From Bilabrum cf. latius (taxonomy: Eukaryota; Bigyra: Bicosoecida; Bigyra; Bicosoecida): a stretch of DNA of 64,000 nt. Location of the stretch: the NCBI GenBank assembly GCA_965178125.1, contig OZ237765.1, forward strand, positions 496,001-560,000, written 5' to 3'. The notes beneath the pieces are model-generated. The model was not told the origin of the DNA. It searched no databases and saw only the letters and a program-made list of their open reading frames with translations. The first letter of the stretch is position 1. Each line of letters starts with the position of its first letter. Below are positions 1 to 11,726 of this stretch, piece by piece. Both the position numbers and the translations under genes were made by a program.

Positions 1-2
1 AG

Positions 3-131
3 CCTCACAGAGGTGCAGGTGGGCAGCATCCGTACTACGCGGGCGGGGTGCAGCCCTCGGCTGGCTTGCACGGCGTGCGGCCAGGGCTGCACGGGGGGAC
101 CGCTGCGCAGCGAGCGGGGTACATGGCGTGA
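3..131 (+). CDS. 3' end of a low-complexity Gly/Tyr/His/Pro protein (partial)
   Basis: Frame 3 is open from the window edge to a UGA at 129-131 and reads as a Gly-, His-, Tyr- and Pro-rich tail (PHRGAGGQHPYYAGG start). Such tails are common in RNA-binding proteins, but no domain is visible. The other two plus frames also run to a stop close by, so the frame choice rests only on composition. The next gene, eS12, lies on the opposite strand. Confidence 0.3.
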   Translation, partial: PHRGAGGQHPYYAGGVQPSAGLHGVRPGLHGGTAAQRAGYMA

Positions 132-398
132 TTTGACACCACTTTGACTTGTGATCTCGTGTCTGTCGCTGCATTGAAATAATAGCACAAATTGTATCTT
201 ATGTTAGCTGTACCAGGCAATACGGCGGGACCCGCAGTTCGATCGGCGGTGCGGGCGGGTCAGAGGGGGTCGCTTGTGGATCAAACGTGGCGGTGGGGTC
301 GTGTTAAGAAGTCAAGATCGTTTGCACGAAAGACTATATTCGGGTCATTCGTGCACAAATGCGATGAAACGCCACGAGCCCAGCTCGCTATGAGCACT

Positions 399-953
399 TC
401 ACTTGCCGCCCTTGGCCAGGTGCTCGTTGAGGGCGGTCAGGTGCATGGACGCCTCGCCGAAGTCGGTCACCACGGCCACGGAGGTCTTGACGACCTTGCG
501 GACCTTGCGCTCCTGGACCTCACCCTCCTCCTCGCCCTCCTCGGGGGCGGCGAACTTGACGAGCCCGCACCACATGCCGAGCTGCTCGCGCTTGGGCACG
601 GCCATGAGGGGGATGTTGTTCTGCTTGCACAGAGCCTTCACCAAGGCCACGATCTGGCCCTCCTGGCAGTCATCGGCGAGGCAGCAGAGACGAGCGGTCT
701 TCCGGTCGAGCTCCTTGACGCACTCGTGCAGTCCGCGGCGCAGGCCATCGGCGATGGCGGCGCGCTGCAGCACGCCCTGAAGGGCCTCCTCGGGGCTCAG
801 CTTCACGGGCGCGGCGGGGGCAGCCTCGGCCTCGATGCCGCCGGCAGCGGCGGTCTCGGGCGTCTCAGCGGGGGGAGCGGTGGTAGCAGGACTGCGATCG
901 CAGGATTTGGTGGAAGCAAGCAATCGACGATGGTTCCACGGTGCGCGATACAT
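399..953 (-). CDS. RPS12: 40S ribosomal protein eS12
   Basis: Small-subunit ribosomal protein eS12, cytosolic. The body from VKLSPEEALQGVL through DGLRRGLHECVKELD, the LCCLADDC and LVKALCKQNNIPL segments, LGMWCGLVKF and the final KVVKTSVAVV match the eS12 fold along its whole length. A short acidic insertion sits between GLVKF and the KVV strand. It ends with UGA at 399-401 and has no in-frame UAG, as expected for a highly expressed gene. The N-terminus is uncertain. The open frame continues upstream as a basic then Ala/Pro-rich stretch that is not typical of eS12, so a 5' intron is likely, with a candidate acceptor near 890-900 on the minus strand. The start at 953 is only the first convenient ATG. 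Identity is secure, the start is not. Confidence 0.88.
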   Translation of the reverse strand: MYRAPWNHRRLLASTKSCDRSPATTAPPAETPETAAAGGIEAEAAPAAPVKLSPEEALQGVLQRAAIADGLRRGLHECVKELDRKTARLCCLADDCQEGQIVALVKALCKQNNIPLMAVPKREQLGMWCGLVKFAAPEEGEEEGEVQERKVRKVVKTSVAVVTDFGEASMHLTALNEHLAKGGK

Positions 954-1635
954 GACAACACGCCCACGGCGCAAGTGGAAAAGTACAAAATGGCAACCAC
1001 ATGAACCTGCCCAAGCAAGTATGAACTCTGATAGTCCATTTCAGTGAAAATTATGTGCGGCCTGCAACAGTAATCGCAACAGCCTGCTGATCCTATGCAG
1101 CGACAGCGCTCATGGTTCTAGCCAGAAGTGGAGAAATTAATAAGCAAACGCCTCACGCATCCTCAGCCATCTTGAAATTCGGCTTCCTCAGATCTCCTAG
1201 GAAAAAATATGCTTCACCGGCTTCGTGGTTCGTCGACCGGATCAGTATACCAGACTTTAACACGTTACAGAAAACCAGCCTACAAAAAACCGCTTCCACG
1301 GCATTCCTCTACACTAGGTGAGACGATTGCTATCATAATGTATCTTGAATGTTACTACAACTATATCGGACTTGTTGTGGATGGTTGGGGACTGAACACG
1401 GGCTGGTTGCTTGATCGGTGGTTCTTTCGTCCGATCCAAGCGGCCGTTCCAATGATCCACCCCACCCAAATTGCGATGATTTTGTGCACCTTAGCATTGC
1501 GCTGGGATTATATGCAATCATGCTGTGGATTTTGGATATCCAACGCTTGTCTACCCGCGCTACGATGCATCACACGGGGGTGCAGCAGTGTTTCTGAGTC
1601 CACAACGGTTCTTTACCTCCCATCGCAGCCCAGCC
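954..1635. other. Intergenic region between divergent eS12 and the PhoPQ/AprA-like gene
   Basis: About 680 bases separate the minus-strand eS12 gene from the plus-strand hydrolase. It must hold both promoters and probably the missing first exon of eS12. ATGs on the minus strand near 990 and 1110 are candidates, but none has a convincing donor site. No conserved coding sequence was recognised. The stretch is more AT-rich than the flanking genes. Confidence 0.4.
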
Positions 1636-3323
1636 ATGCTCACAGCCCTGGTAGCTGTTTCGGCACTAGCCGCCGTAGGAAGCTGCAGCCCCCTCTGGGA
1701 CTACGTCAACGATCCGGCGTCCAAGGCGAACTACTCGTACTTCGATACGGGCTACAAGCTGAACGGCACCGCCCTCAACGGCGTGAACTGGACGGGGAAC
1801 CTGCTCAACATGACGAGCGGGAACTGGATCACCCCCGAGTACTCGGACAAGTACACGTGGACCCACCAGGCCTTCGTCGTGGTGCCCGAGCACATCCAGT
1901 CCACGGAGCACGCCGCCATCTACGTGACGGGAGGCGGCAACGGGGACGGCCCCCCAACGGAGGACTCCGAGGACGTCCTTTTCTGCGTGGCGATCGCCAC
2001 CATCGTGGGCACCCCCTGCACCACCCTATGGCAGATCCCCAACCAGCCAATCCACTTCGCGGGAGACCCCTCGAGGGGGCGCGGCGAGGACGCTGCAGTG
2101 GCCTACACCTGGGCCGACGTCCTCAACCGCACCAAGGCCGGGCTGCCCTACGAGCCGGAGAGGATCATCTACATGCCGATGACCCGCGCGGTGTCTAGGG
2201 CCATGGACGCCACCACGGACTATCTGAACAAGAAGAGGGGCTTGGCACCCTCCAAGTACCTGATCAGCGGTGCTTCTAAGAGAGGCTGGATCACATGGCT
2301 GACCGGGGCCACGGACAGCCGCGTGGTCGCAATCGCGCCCATCGTGATGGACTTGATGCACTTCAAGGAGACCATCAACCACATGCACGGCAACTACGGC
2401 GGGTTCACCTTTGCCTTCAAGGACGTGAGAGAGAGCGAGCCAGCGAGCACCAGTTGCCGCTCGCTGCTCCTGATGGTGCAACACCCATGCCGCGCCGCCC
2501 CTCGTTTTCAAAGCACCTTCCCGTCAGCGCATTTAATTCCTTTTGTCTCTCTATTTCCATTATTTTCTTCCTCCCGCAGTACTGTGAGGAGGGCGTGACC
2601 TCGTACCTGAACCAGCCCGAGCTGCCATCCCTCACCGACGTGATCGACGTGATCAACTACATCGACAACATCACCATGCCCGCCCTGGTGATCGATGCCA
2701 CGGGTGACGAGTTCTTCCAGGACGATGACGACTACACGTGGTGGTCCGAGATCGCGTCCAGGGGCAACTTCTACCGCCTCATGGTATCCAACGCGGAGCA
2801 CTCCTTCGCCACCGGAGTCATCGCCCTCATCAACGGACTCACTCCCTTCTGGCAGTCGGTGGTGGCCGACACGCCCCGCCCCGAGATCTCATGGACCATC
2901 GAGAAGGACACGGGTGCCATCGAGATCCTGTCCAAGCAGAAGCCCGACAAGGTCGTCATCCGGACCGCCGACACCCTCGACGACAAGCGCAGGGACTTCC
3001 GACTCGTCCGAGGGAACACGCCCGCGGACCCCTGCGAGCCCCAGGGTATCCCCATCAACCTCTTCGGCGACGCCTGCGTGGTGCCCATCTTCTGGCTGGG
3101 CCAGGACGTCGGGGCCTACAAGGTGGACAGCGAGGGGTACCACTACAGGCTGACGGCCGACCTGCCCGCCGACGGGAAGTGGAGGGGCTTCTTGGGTGAG
3201 CTGTACTTCCCTACTCCCAAGGAGGGTGTGCACAGCTTCGCGCTGACGACGCAGATCAGCATCATCCCCCAGACGAGGCCGTTCGGGGACTGCACGGGCA
3301 ACTGCTCGTGCATCCTCGTGTGA
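1636..3323 (+). CDS. Secreted PhoPQ-activated/AprA-like alpha/beta-hydrolase family protein
   Basis: Two exons, 1636-2424 and 2580-3323. The 155-nt intron starts GTGAGA and ends after a pyrimidine tract in CCCGCAG. The 510-aa product begins with a signal peptide (MLTALVAVSALAAVGSC). It then follows the family typified by bacterial PqaA and Dictyostelium AprA, a secreted proliferation repressor. Family landmarks are WDYV near residue 21, a GASKRGW nucleophile elbow (Ser about 214), TGDEFF (Asp about 306) and NAEHSFA (His about 337), which together look like a Ser-Asp-His triad. Several N-glycosylation sequons (NYS, NGT, NWT, NMT) fit secretion. The C-terminus is Cys-rich and ends CILV before UGA. 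There is no UAG. The family is clear; whether it is an enzyme, a signalling factor or both is not known from sequence. Confidence 0.9.
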
Positions 3324-4490
3324 GCGAGCGGCGATTGTAGGGGCCTAGCTGTTTGGCGCGGGGGGGGCACTTTCATGGTCTCGGATATGTCGCAATGGCA
3401 TATGGCCGAGGCGTGATAGTGGTCGTATTATCTTGCGTTGAGAATTGAGGAATGGTAAAGCGGGCCTGTTGGGCGTGCTGCCACTGGTACCCGCACAGCC
3501 TTAGGGGAGGGAGGTCCAGCAGACGCCTATCGCAAACCAGCTCCCATCCGTGGCTTGGCGGTCAGGGCGCAGACGAATCGCGTGGCAGACGTTGTAGCGC
3601 TGTCATTTGGTCTGCGCTAGCCTGTTTTAGGATTGGAGACTGTTGCGAATCAAGACATAGACTTCTGCTGCATGCACGCCTTGCAACTTACGCTTCAGCC
3701 ACCATCCTTTAGCCTTGGCAATTGATGCGATTCCCACAGGAACGCGAGATCTTGCGGAGCAAGCAAAGCACGACCGTCGGCTTGGACTTGTCACCAATTC
3801 GCCTAACAAGTGTGTCATCATCTTCTTCCGCCTCCGATTTGTTGTACGTGTATGGACACGAAAAATAGAAGCAGATTAAAACCGCCGGCGGAAAACGGAA
3901 TTGCCCGGGCCGACGACCATGACGGGCAGCGAAGGGTGAGGCCCTCGGGATCGAAGATGAGGCCAGAGGTGGAAGCTCCTGAGCTCGCTATTTTTTTCAA
4001 GCAACTAGAAGCATAATTTGAACCTTTGTTTTATCACAATCATGCGGTTTTCTTTGCCTATACCTAATTTTCCCGAGAGTAAATCGACAAGTTGCAGTTC
4101 GGCACAGCGGTCCGAATCGTGGCCGGACTCGCCATTCCGCGATGATATCCGTTCTTAGCATGCCAGCCATCGAAAGATTTTAACCACACCATACAGCTAA
4201 CACTTCAGCAATAGCATGTGCGCGGCGGCAAAATACCGAACTCATTGCTCGTGGTGTAGTTGCAGCGTTCCGGATTGATGAGCCACCGATTTTTGGGGTG
4301 CACAGAGAAGTAACTTCAAAGCAAGGCTACTAGTTACATACTCAAATATTTCAGAAACAAGATGCACTTTTTAGAACTTCACTCGGTGTAAAATTCATCT
4401 AGAAAAACGGAAACATATGACATGGTGTTCTCGGCCAGATTTCCCGCTCTAGGTTCGGCGGCTCCAGTCCGGATTGACGAGCCTTCACCC
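3324..4490. other. Intergenic region with a decayed fragment
   Basis: Nothing convincingly coding was found between the AprA-like stop and the left arm of the inverted duplication. Short frames on both strands have no recognisable domain. The segment around 3884-3960 resembles two separate pieces of the ubiquitin-domain locus (near 13506-13550 and near 14444-14470), joined here. It looks like a decayed or rearranged copy. Confidence 0.4.
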
Positions 4491-4689
4491 TAGTGGCCGT
4501 GCTCTAACCTTCCTTAACAGTCATATTCGTACACCATTGGACTAGTTGGGTCTTGTGAAGCATATAGAGGAAGTCGCATGTTGGAGTGCTGCCGAATGCG
4601 TCTCACAGACAACGATAGCGAACCATACCTGCTAGCCCGTGCATGAGAGAGCCATGTTGCACGAAATTCTTAGACTTGGCGCAACGCAT

Positions 4690-5480
4690 AAGTACAATGC
4701 TCAGAATAGATACGTGCCCGCTGATCAAACACCATACGAAAGCAACTGGTGCGACTATTGCCAACGGCAACTACCTGACACGCCAGCTAGACTCTGTACT
4801 GGGGTGACTACGATGATTTCTCCTCGTCTGAATCTGCAGTGCCTTGGCGTTTTTTGCCACTTGCAGTCTTTCGCTTGATGCTCGACTTGGTGTGCCGTTG
4901 CTGGGGAGCGTCGCCTACGTGACGGCGCAAAACGCCGGCTGCACGTACTCCAGTGCAAGCATAGAACAAAGGGATAGAGCTGCACCATCCACTGGCTGGT
5001 ATCACAACGGGCGATTTCATCGAAGAGCTCAACACGGAGGCGGCGGTGGGAGAAGACTTTGCCATCGTAGCGGTGGGGTGACTTCGCAGCGCCAAGAGCG
5101 TCTTGGGGCAGTACGTCATCGCCAAGGTGCACCACAAGTGACCAGGCCGTATCTTCGTGATCAGCAACTGCGCAAACGGCTAGCTAGACATCGCCCCGCA
5201 CCGCCGCGAGAGTCTTCCTGCACCGTCAGGAGGAGCCCATCACTGGTAGGCGGAACCACTGGCAGGGCCTGCTCCTGCATTCGCGCGAGCGCCGCCTCGA
5301 GCCTATCCTGCCCATCCTTGACGACGCAGTCGTGTTGTCGCTAGCCCTACCGTACCGGCTCCAGTTGCTGTTGCGACCGTCCGGTTCCGTAACCTGCGCG
5401 GCGCCAGGAAAACATGTAACTGCCAGAATCTTCTGCATCATTACTGCCATAAGGAGCTCCCATCATATCCAGTGTCTTCT
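4690..5480 (-). pseudogene. Degraded coding fragment, left arm
   Basis: On the minus strand a coding-like stretch reads roughly HEDTAWSLVVHLGDDVLPQD, then SPHRYDGKVFSHRRLRVE, then a Lys/Ser/Asp-rich tail ending at a UAA. Coding potential jumps between frames, and a UAG lies in the upstream part. The right-arm copy carries a 2-nt insertion right after HLGD that shifts the frame. I did not recognise the domain. The pattern fits a fragment of a gene, or of a transposon-encoded protein, that decayed before or after the duplication. A spliced functional gene is less likely but not excluded. Confidence 0.35.
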
Positions 5481-5499
5481 GTTTTACTTCTGATAAAGC

Positions 5500-8400
5500 A
5501 TGCTTTTTTCGATTACCGCGCTTGTACTGTCAGTGGCCGTGCTTTGCCTGGCAAGGCGGCGCCCGGACGGCATCGGATCCCAACAGGTATTGGCTCCCAA
5601 CCACTCCGATTCGGGCTATCCAAGCAGTGAGTAGTACGATCCGTATGTATTCCCAATGCCTATCTGGTCACTTGTCGCAATTCCCTTCTTTGCCGCAAAT
5701 TGTCATCAATTCTACGGAATGCAGGCAAATCATCAAGTCTCGCTAGCGAATCCCATGGTAATGCAGGAGAGGGAGAGTCAAAAACGTCTGCTGGGGGTGC
5801 CAAGGTCCACACCTGTACCCCAATGATGTACTATCTCGAGCCGGAGACGACCGCGGTGCTGTCTATTGCTCGCGCAGCCCGGCAGCAAGAGCCACGACGG
5901 GTGGCTGCGTGCATCGCAGCAGAGGCCACGCACCTGCTGGGCTAGGTCCGCTCCATCATTAAAGAGAACAAGGGGCAGGACGAACAAGAGGACACACGAG
6001 ACAATTCAAACGGCACTGGACACGGCTCAGCTCCCGTTATCCCTGGCACGCCCGACCTCAACGACAGTCCATCCACCAGCCAGCTCCCAACCACTGCCGC
6101 TACCCCCAGCATCGATGCCCTGGTTGGAGCATTGCTTGATCGTGAGTTCAATCGCTCCATGCAGGCTCCATCCCCGGGGACGCTCGTAGTGGTAGAAGCC
6201 ATCCGTGCGCTTGCCATAGCAAGGGGGATCGCAGCCTCGGGCAAGCCAGTGGCAGTAAGCGTCGCCACAGGCAACGCAGGAGAGAGAGACGATGGTATGG
6301 AATTCGATCCCGAGTAGCTGTTCCATTTCGGTCTTGTCATTGGGGGCTATGGCCCGAGACCATCCGCCGGAACAGGCGGGTATGCCGCCCAGCTTGACTT
6401 CAGCCAGACTGCCCTTGACCGTTTCGCCGTGGAGACCCACAAGGCCGCCCCCTCGCATGCGGTAGCCCCCGTGATCACCGTCCTCGAGAACATTCGGTCA
6501 CTCGCAAGGCGCAGCGCCAAGACAGGCTCGTACCGGATCCCCCAGCCTGCCACGATTGCATTCAGTGCCTGCGTGGGCAAGGCAGCCGATGCTATGCTGC
6601 AATCCAACAAGCGCATCAGGCTATTTCACCGGGACCGCCCGGTCAAACTGGCGGGGCGGTCAATTAGGGGGCGCACAAGGAAACAAGGCAGGCGGTCGAC
6701 TGCTGCTGCTGAGACCATGTTGCCTAGTAGTGGTGGCTCCGGCGGCTCTCTGTTGCAGTCGAACTCCACGTCTGCGTTCATGCAGGCAGGCGCTGCATCC
6801 ATGGTCAGAGCCAGGCTGGATGGAGTACACCGCATGAGTGCTTTGTCGGAAGGAGATCACCGCATGGGGGCATCATCAGCTGGGGCCAGTGGGGGTGCTG
6901 CTACTGCTGCAGCAGGCGAGTCCGACGGTGAAATTGGCGGTGATCCGGTCCATTCAAAGTCATCGGGTGGAGGCAGCAAGGGTGAAGTATTCCCTGCAGT
7001 GCCAGGTGCAATGGCTGGGGCTGCGCGGGGCGAGACCGAAGAGGACGAGACCAGGACAGCTGCTGCATCAGAAGCTGGCCTGGGTGCTGGTGCTGGTGCT
7101 GGTGCTGGTTCTGGTGCTGGTGCTGGTGCTGGTGCTGGTGCTGGTGCTGGTGCTGGTGCTGGTGCTGGTGCTGGTGCTGGTGCTGGTGCTGGTGCTGGTG
7201 CTGGTGCTGGTGCTGGTGCTGGTGCTGGTGCTGGTGCTGGTGCTGGTGCTGGTGCTGGTGCTGGTGCTGGTGCTGGTGCTGGTACTGGTGCTGGTGCTGG
7301 TGCTGTTGCTGGTGCTGGTGCTGGTGCTGGTGCTGGTGCTGGTACTGGTGCTGGTGCTGGTGCTGGTGCTGGTGCTGGTGCTGGTGCTGGTGCTGGTGCT
7401 GGTGCTGGTGCGGGCGCTGATGACCATACGCCTGCCCTAGATTTCACAGGCCGGCACATAGTGATGATTGTGCTCGACACCGGGGTGCATCACGCGTTTG
7501 CAGGCTTTCAATCGCAGCGGGCGTTTGGCACCTACGAAGAAGCTCTGTTTCAAGTGACTGGGGGCCATCCTGCGCTTGGGTCCAGGAGTAGGGTGACCAA
7601 GGGATTCACGATCCCAAAGCCACTCTAGACCACGCTGAGGCCAACGATGACTGATGATGAAAGGCGCGTAGCGCATGCAGCCCTGTCCAACCCCAGTGTT
7701 GCATTCGAGACCAGCTTTGATAAGGACCTTCACGGAACCACCGTTGCCATGTATGCCGCCGAGGATCTCGAGAGCATCATCGTCCCGATCAAGGTGATCA
7801 GCTACGAATGGGGGGAAGATCTTGCCAGGCATCCGTACTGGGAACACAAGAGGAGGGGGAAGAAAGCTCAGGGAGAGGCTGCGTCGGAAGGTGAAGAAAT
7901 AGTCGCTGCTGCTGGAGGCTCCGGTGCTGCTGGGTCTGGCACTGCTGGTGTCGCTGACGTGGTGTCCGATGCAAGTGCGGTGACTTCCAGTGAATCTAGA
8001 TCCCGCGGCGCCGAGGGCGCTGGTCAATCTCGTGAACGAGCTGAGTATAGTAAAATGACAGCATTCCAGTCCTTCGTGGGGTGGGGCATGGCTAAAGCCC
8101 ACAGGGTGGCACAGGAGGTAAACGAAGCAGCAGAAGCACGGTGGGGCTCTGCTTTCCGGAAAGGTGCAGTCCTCGGCATTCTGCAGATGTCGTTGGCAGA
8201 CTACTGTGCAGATGGAACGCCCAGAGACAGGTGCAATGAGATCAAGAGAGAAATTAAGGTTTTAGTCCAAGATCTCCTTGGCCTAGGCATAGTCTCAGTG
8301 GCAGCAGCTGGCAACGACAATAGTAAAGCATCAGACTACTACCCGTGCGCGATCGAAGATGTTATCTGCGTCGGATCTCATGACACGCCGAATCCAGCCA

Positions 8401-9770
8401 GTGGTGGCACACATATGTCCTACCACTCTAACTACGGGGGCAGCATCGACCTTCTTGCTCTCGGTAACGACCTCTAGGGGACGTATCTGCTTCGAGGTGT
8501 GCCTACTCGACGCAGTGCCCGAAGTGATTTTGGAACATCCTTTGCTGCGCCGATCGTCTCAAAGACAATCGCAATATTGGCTCAACGAATGAGAATTCTA
8601 CGAGTGACCAATGTGCTGCAGGTGCTCTTTGCTAATGCCAAGGATGAAACGGTTCTCCCGATAATTGACCAAGGTGGTGGCACAGATGTTCAAGCACTTG
8701 CTGAGAAGTATCGAGATGAAACTATCGCCGGGAAAGAAGGAGGAAAGGTAATACTTCGCGACATCGGAACGCCATTGGCACCCCCAACGCCGCCGTGGGT
8801 AGTTGAACAAGACTATCTCCTTGAAGAGGACTGTTCGAAGTGCAATCCTTCTGCGTGCCATGAGAACCTGAGAGTGTGTACCTGCGGGTGCTTCCAAGAT
8901 CTTGTAGAAGGTGAGTGTGAGGACGTATGGGAGAGTCCAAGGTCCCATGCGCCTCTTGTTCGATACAGCATCAGTACATCTGCGAGCACATCATCCCCTG
9001 CTGGCTGCGTATTGGCTGTGCTTGGCAGCGTTAAACACGAAGCTGGCTCCGTGTCCATGGAGGCCACTGAGGATCTTAGCATTAGTACGGCTAGTATAAA
9101 TCTAGAAGCTGCACACCTTATGGTCTAGAACGGCCTTCTGGTAGAGACCAGAATCAATGAAGAAGTGCTGCAGCACTTCCTGTCGGATTGCTTAGCCCAA
9201 GATCAGTCGGCACACACTGGTGATAGTCCAGGACTGGACGGCGCCCGGGATGAGCTCTTATCTGAGGACGGATCTAGAGTAGAATGCGGATGCGCCGTCA
9301 CAATTCGCATGTCTCTGTGTGGCAAAGGTGATGCAGAAGGGCCAATGGGGGACCAGCCTACACTTCACGCATCAGTTTTTAACGGATGTCCATGGAAGTT
9401 TCGCGAGGCTCAGATGGGAGAGGTGGATACAGTAGGCGTGATGGTTCCGCCGTGCGACGAGCCAGAAAGTGACGGTACAGGCCACATGTCGCTGTGCCTG
9501 GGACCTTCCGCTGGTTGCACTTCTAAACAGCTTGCGCGTGACGGGTATACAGCAATCGATCCTAGCACCCTAGTAGAAAGCCAACGTGGATCAGGACCCG
9601 CCAAGATGTACGTAGAGGTGAAGAAACTGGAGCGACTTCGCAGTTCTGACTTTCGAAGTTTGAAAGTCACTACGAATGTTGAAATGGGTAGATCTATGGG
9701 TGTGGACTCCCCCACAGAGGCTGAATCACCCGGATGCGGATGCTCCGGTTGTTGTTGCGTGGTGTCGTGA
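5500..9770 (+). CDS. Subtilisin-like serine protease (S8), left-arm copy
   Basis: Exons 5500-5626 and 5725-9770 (98-nt intron, GTGAGT..TGCAG) encode about 1390 aa if UAG is sense. In-frame UAGs are at 5943, 6315, 7626, 8475 and 9126; the end is UGA. Residues 1-20 are a hydrophobic signal or signal-anchor segment followed directly by RRR. A Gly-Ala dipeptide repeat fills about residues 495-603. The S8 catalytic residues then follow in order: Asp in IVLDTGVHH (about 627), His in LHGTTVAMY (about 712), oxyanion Asn in AAAGNDNS (about 906) and Ser in FGTSFAAP (about 981). UAGs fall between these motifs, so no standard-code fragment would hold a whole catalytic domain. The tail is Cys-rich and ends CVVS, a CaaX-like sequence. 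The gene converges on the LRR-ankyrin gene. Substrate unknown. Confidence 0.88.
7086..7410 (+). repeat. GCTGGT hexanucleotide array coding (Ala-Gly)n
   Basis: About 54 near-perfect tandem hexamers lie in frame in the subtilase, with rare single-base variants (GGTACT, GCTGTT). They encode an alternating Gly-Ala tract just upstream of the catalytic Asp. The right-arm copy has a shorter array in two blocks, so the tract has changed length since the duplication. Confidence 0.95.
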
Positions 9771-9968
9771 CGTGCCAATGGCGTGCTATAGCCCGGGAGA
9801 TCCAAATCAAATTGCTTGGTTGCTTCTACCCTCCGTGTCAGTCTAATAACTAAAGCTCCCCCATCAGGCAGGTTTTGGTAACTATCCCACAGAAAAGGCT
9901 CTATACTATTCACAGGCACTGAAGTAACCGTCCGACGATTGGAGGGACGGTGGGATGGCGCACTCGCT

Positions 9969-11561
9969 TCAACCGAAGCACCCACAACAAGCAGCTCGAT
10001 CAAGATCTGTGCCATCGGATTTCGGAACCCGCTTCACAGTCCCGGAGCCGGAGAAGTAAATCGCACGCCTATTCGATTCCCTCGCCTTTGCTTCCCTTAG
10101 AATCTCCACACAGACAGCATGCCCCCCAGACTCAGCTGCAGACTCCGCGTCCAACCAAATCCCATCCACTTCCATGACTCGGTCCGCGCCCCCAGCCATG
10201 ACCCCTACTCGCAGTCGCTTGGCAAGCTCCAATGGTCGCCCTTCGGCTGCTGCCCGCCACACCAGCGCAGCATCGCGTGCAGCTGTTGCCGCGGCCCGGT
10301 GCTATAGGATTGACCTGATTCGAGATTGCCGAGCCTGGTACGCTTGATACCGTGGGAGCAGCGCGGGCAGGGAGCGCCTCCAGACCCACAGGGGATGCAC
10401 GGTTTTCCAGTCAAAGTACGCAATGTATGGATGGCTTTTCACAGCTGCAAGTACCTTCATGTACTGCCGGGAAGCCTCCGCCTCCCTACCACGGTATTCC
10501 GGCCCGTACAGAATCTCGAAGCTCCGCAGAGTCTTGTTCTAGGCGATTCCTTCACACAGCAGGTCAATGGGACATCGCTTTGGCTCAATAAGGACTTGGT
10601 CTATCGGGTATCCCAACCGCAGCCTCCGGATACTTTGAATATGGGCAATCATTCGAGACACTTGATACACAACCTGCTGCTTCGCCTCCTTCGTGTAAGG
10701 TCTGAAAATGATGGTGACCTGCACCAACGTCTTGCTGCTGATCAATGCATCGCACCAAGCAACGATCTGGGGGGCATCCACATCGCATCGACCGACATCG
10801 AACTGCCTTAAGCTTGTATTCTTGCGGATTGCATCGACCATTGCCGCGTTCCGTTGAAACCGCGTTTCCATCGTCACTGCTTCACGCGGATAGCGAGTCA
10901 GAGGCTCTCGGAGTACTAGAGTTGACAGGCTGCAATCTGGACTGGCCAGCACATCACAAAGGGATTGCACGCACTGCGTGGTCATGCTACCAGCAGCTGT
11001 ATGGGTGATGAGTAGCGAGCTCAAGGAGGTTGCTCTGCCAGCATGAAGCATGCACTGTGAAAGGGTTTTCATGCAGTCTGCTGCAAACGTACAATAACAA
11101 CAATGCAAGGTCTCAATATGAGGACGATCGCTGGTATGTGACACTAATCCCTTGAGGAGAGTGCAGGCTGAGCTGCTGATCGGTCCGTCAATGAGCCGAA
11201 GCGACTTGAGTCTGCAGCCGGCATCACGAACAAGGAGTGACAATTCCTTCAGTGCGTCCGTATCTTTAGCTGAGTTCAAAGAAATGCTCACAATGGAAAC
11301 GCCACGTCTGACATGCCCAAGAGCCGTCTGCAACGATATGTGCCAGGCACCTCGCGTGTGGTCCTTGCGATGATCAAAAAAAGCGCCGACAGAGTTCGAC
11401 TGCGGGGACCGAGCTGGTGCAATGGTAAAGATAGCATACACATGGCACAACATGCGACTCAAGAAGACATGCCAAATCGACAAGAAAGAAACAATGGCTC
11501 TGACCTCAGCTAGCAGGTTCCTAAGAAGGGGTTTGTAGTTATTTGAGTCGAATGATGCCAT
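9969..11561 (-). CDS. LRR-ankyrin-type protein, left-arm copy
   Basis: A single-exon frame from ATG 11561 (MASFDSNNY) to UGA 9969-9971, about 530 aa, with UAG at 10539-10541 and 10302-10304. The middle contains ribonuclease-inhibitor-like leucine-rich repeats (TSLSSLLITHTAAG, NTSLRQFDVGRCDV, NKTLRSFEILYG). The last 110 residues are ankyrin-like (DAALVWRAAAEGRPLEL, then a GGHAVCVE-like helix) and end Cys-rich, CCGCFG. The same C-terminal block occurs in the long paralogue at 24614-27667, which shows that both proteins read through UAG into it. This copy has CAG (10974-10976), GAG (10905-10907) and TTG (11481-11483) where other copies have UAG. An F-box or other effector domain is not evident; the role is probably protein binding. 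Confidence 0.8.
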
Positions 11562-11726
11562 AGTAGCTTCCTGCTGCAATCAATTTACTACCACATGCGT
11601 GCCGTTATTGGTAGAATGCACACAGGAGTAATAGACAAGTTTGCACAAGCTTTAGAACATGTTCCGCTTCGTTTGACGCCGCGCATTGCATTCGGAGCAA
11701 AAATTAGAAACACAAATCGCCCAAGT

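Larger units (their letters stand above)
4491..11726. repeat. Left arm of a 7.2-kb inverted segmental duplication
   Basis: This arm matches, in reverse complement, 40255-47481 over essentially its full length with a few percent divergence and short indels. The outer edge is the TAGTGGCCGTGCTCT sequence at 4491, paired with its complement ending at 47481. The inner edge is ACAAATCGCCCAAGT ending at 11726, paired with 40255. The arm carries a degraded minus-strand coding fragment, a subtilase (5500-9770) and an LRR-ankyrin gene (9969-11561). Both complete genes stay open in both arms once UAG is read as sense. The 28.5-kb spacer holds unrelated genes. Confidence 0.92.

Noticed and set aside
4844-5344. 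Plus-strand 166-codon open frame in the left arm
   Set aside because: Its composition is shadow-like and it is antisense to a better coding-like minus strand; the right-arm copy does not keep it.
6838-7480. Leu-Val and Ala-Pro or Ser-Thr repeat proteins in the other frames of the GCTGGT array
   Set aside because: These are shadows of the hexamer array; only the Gly-Ala frame continues into the subtilase motifs. The same applies at 35399-35867 and 44546-45102.
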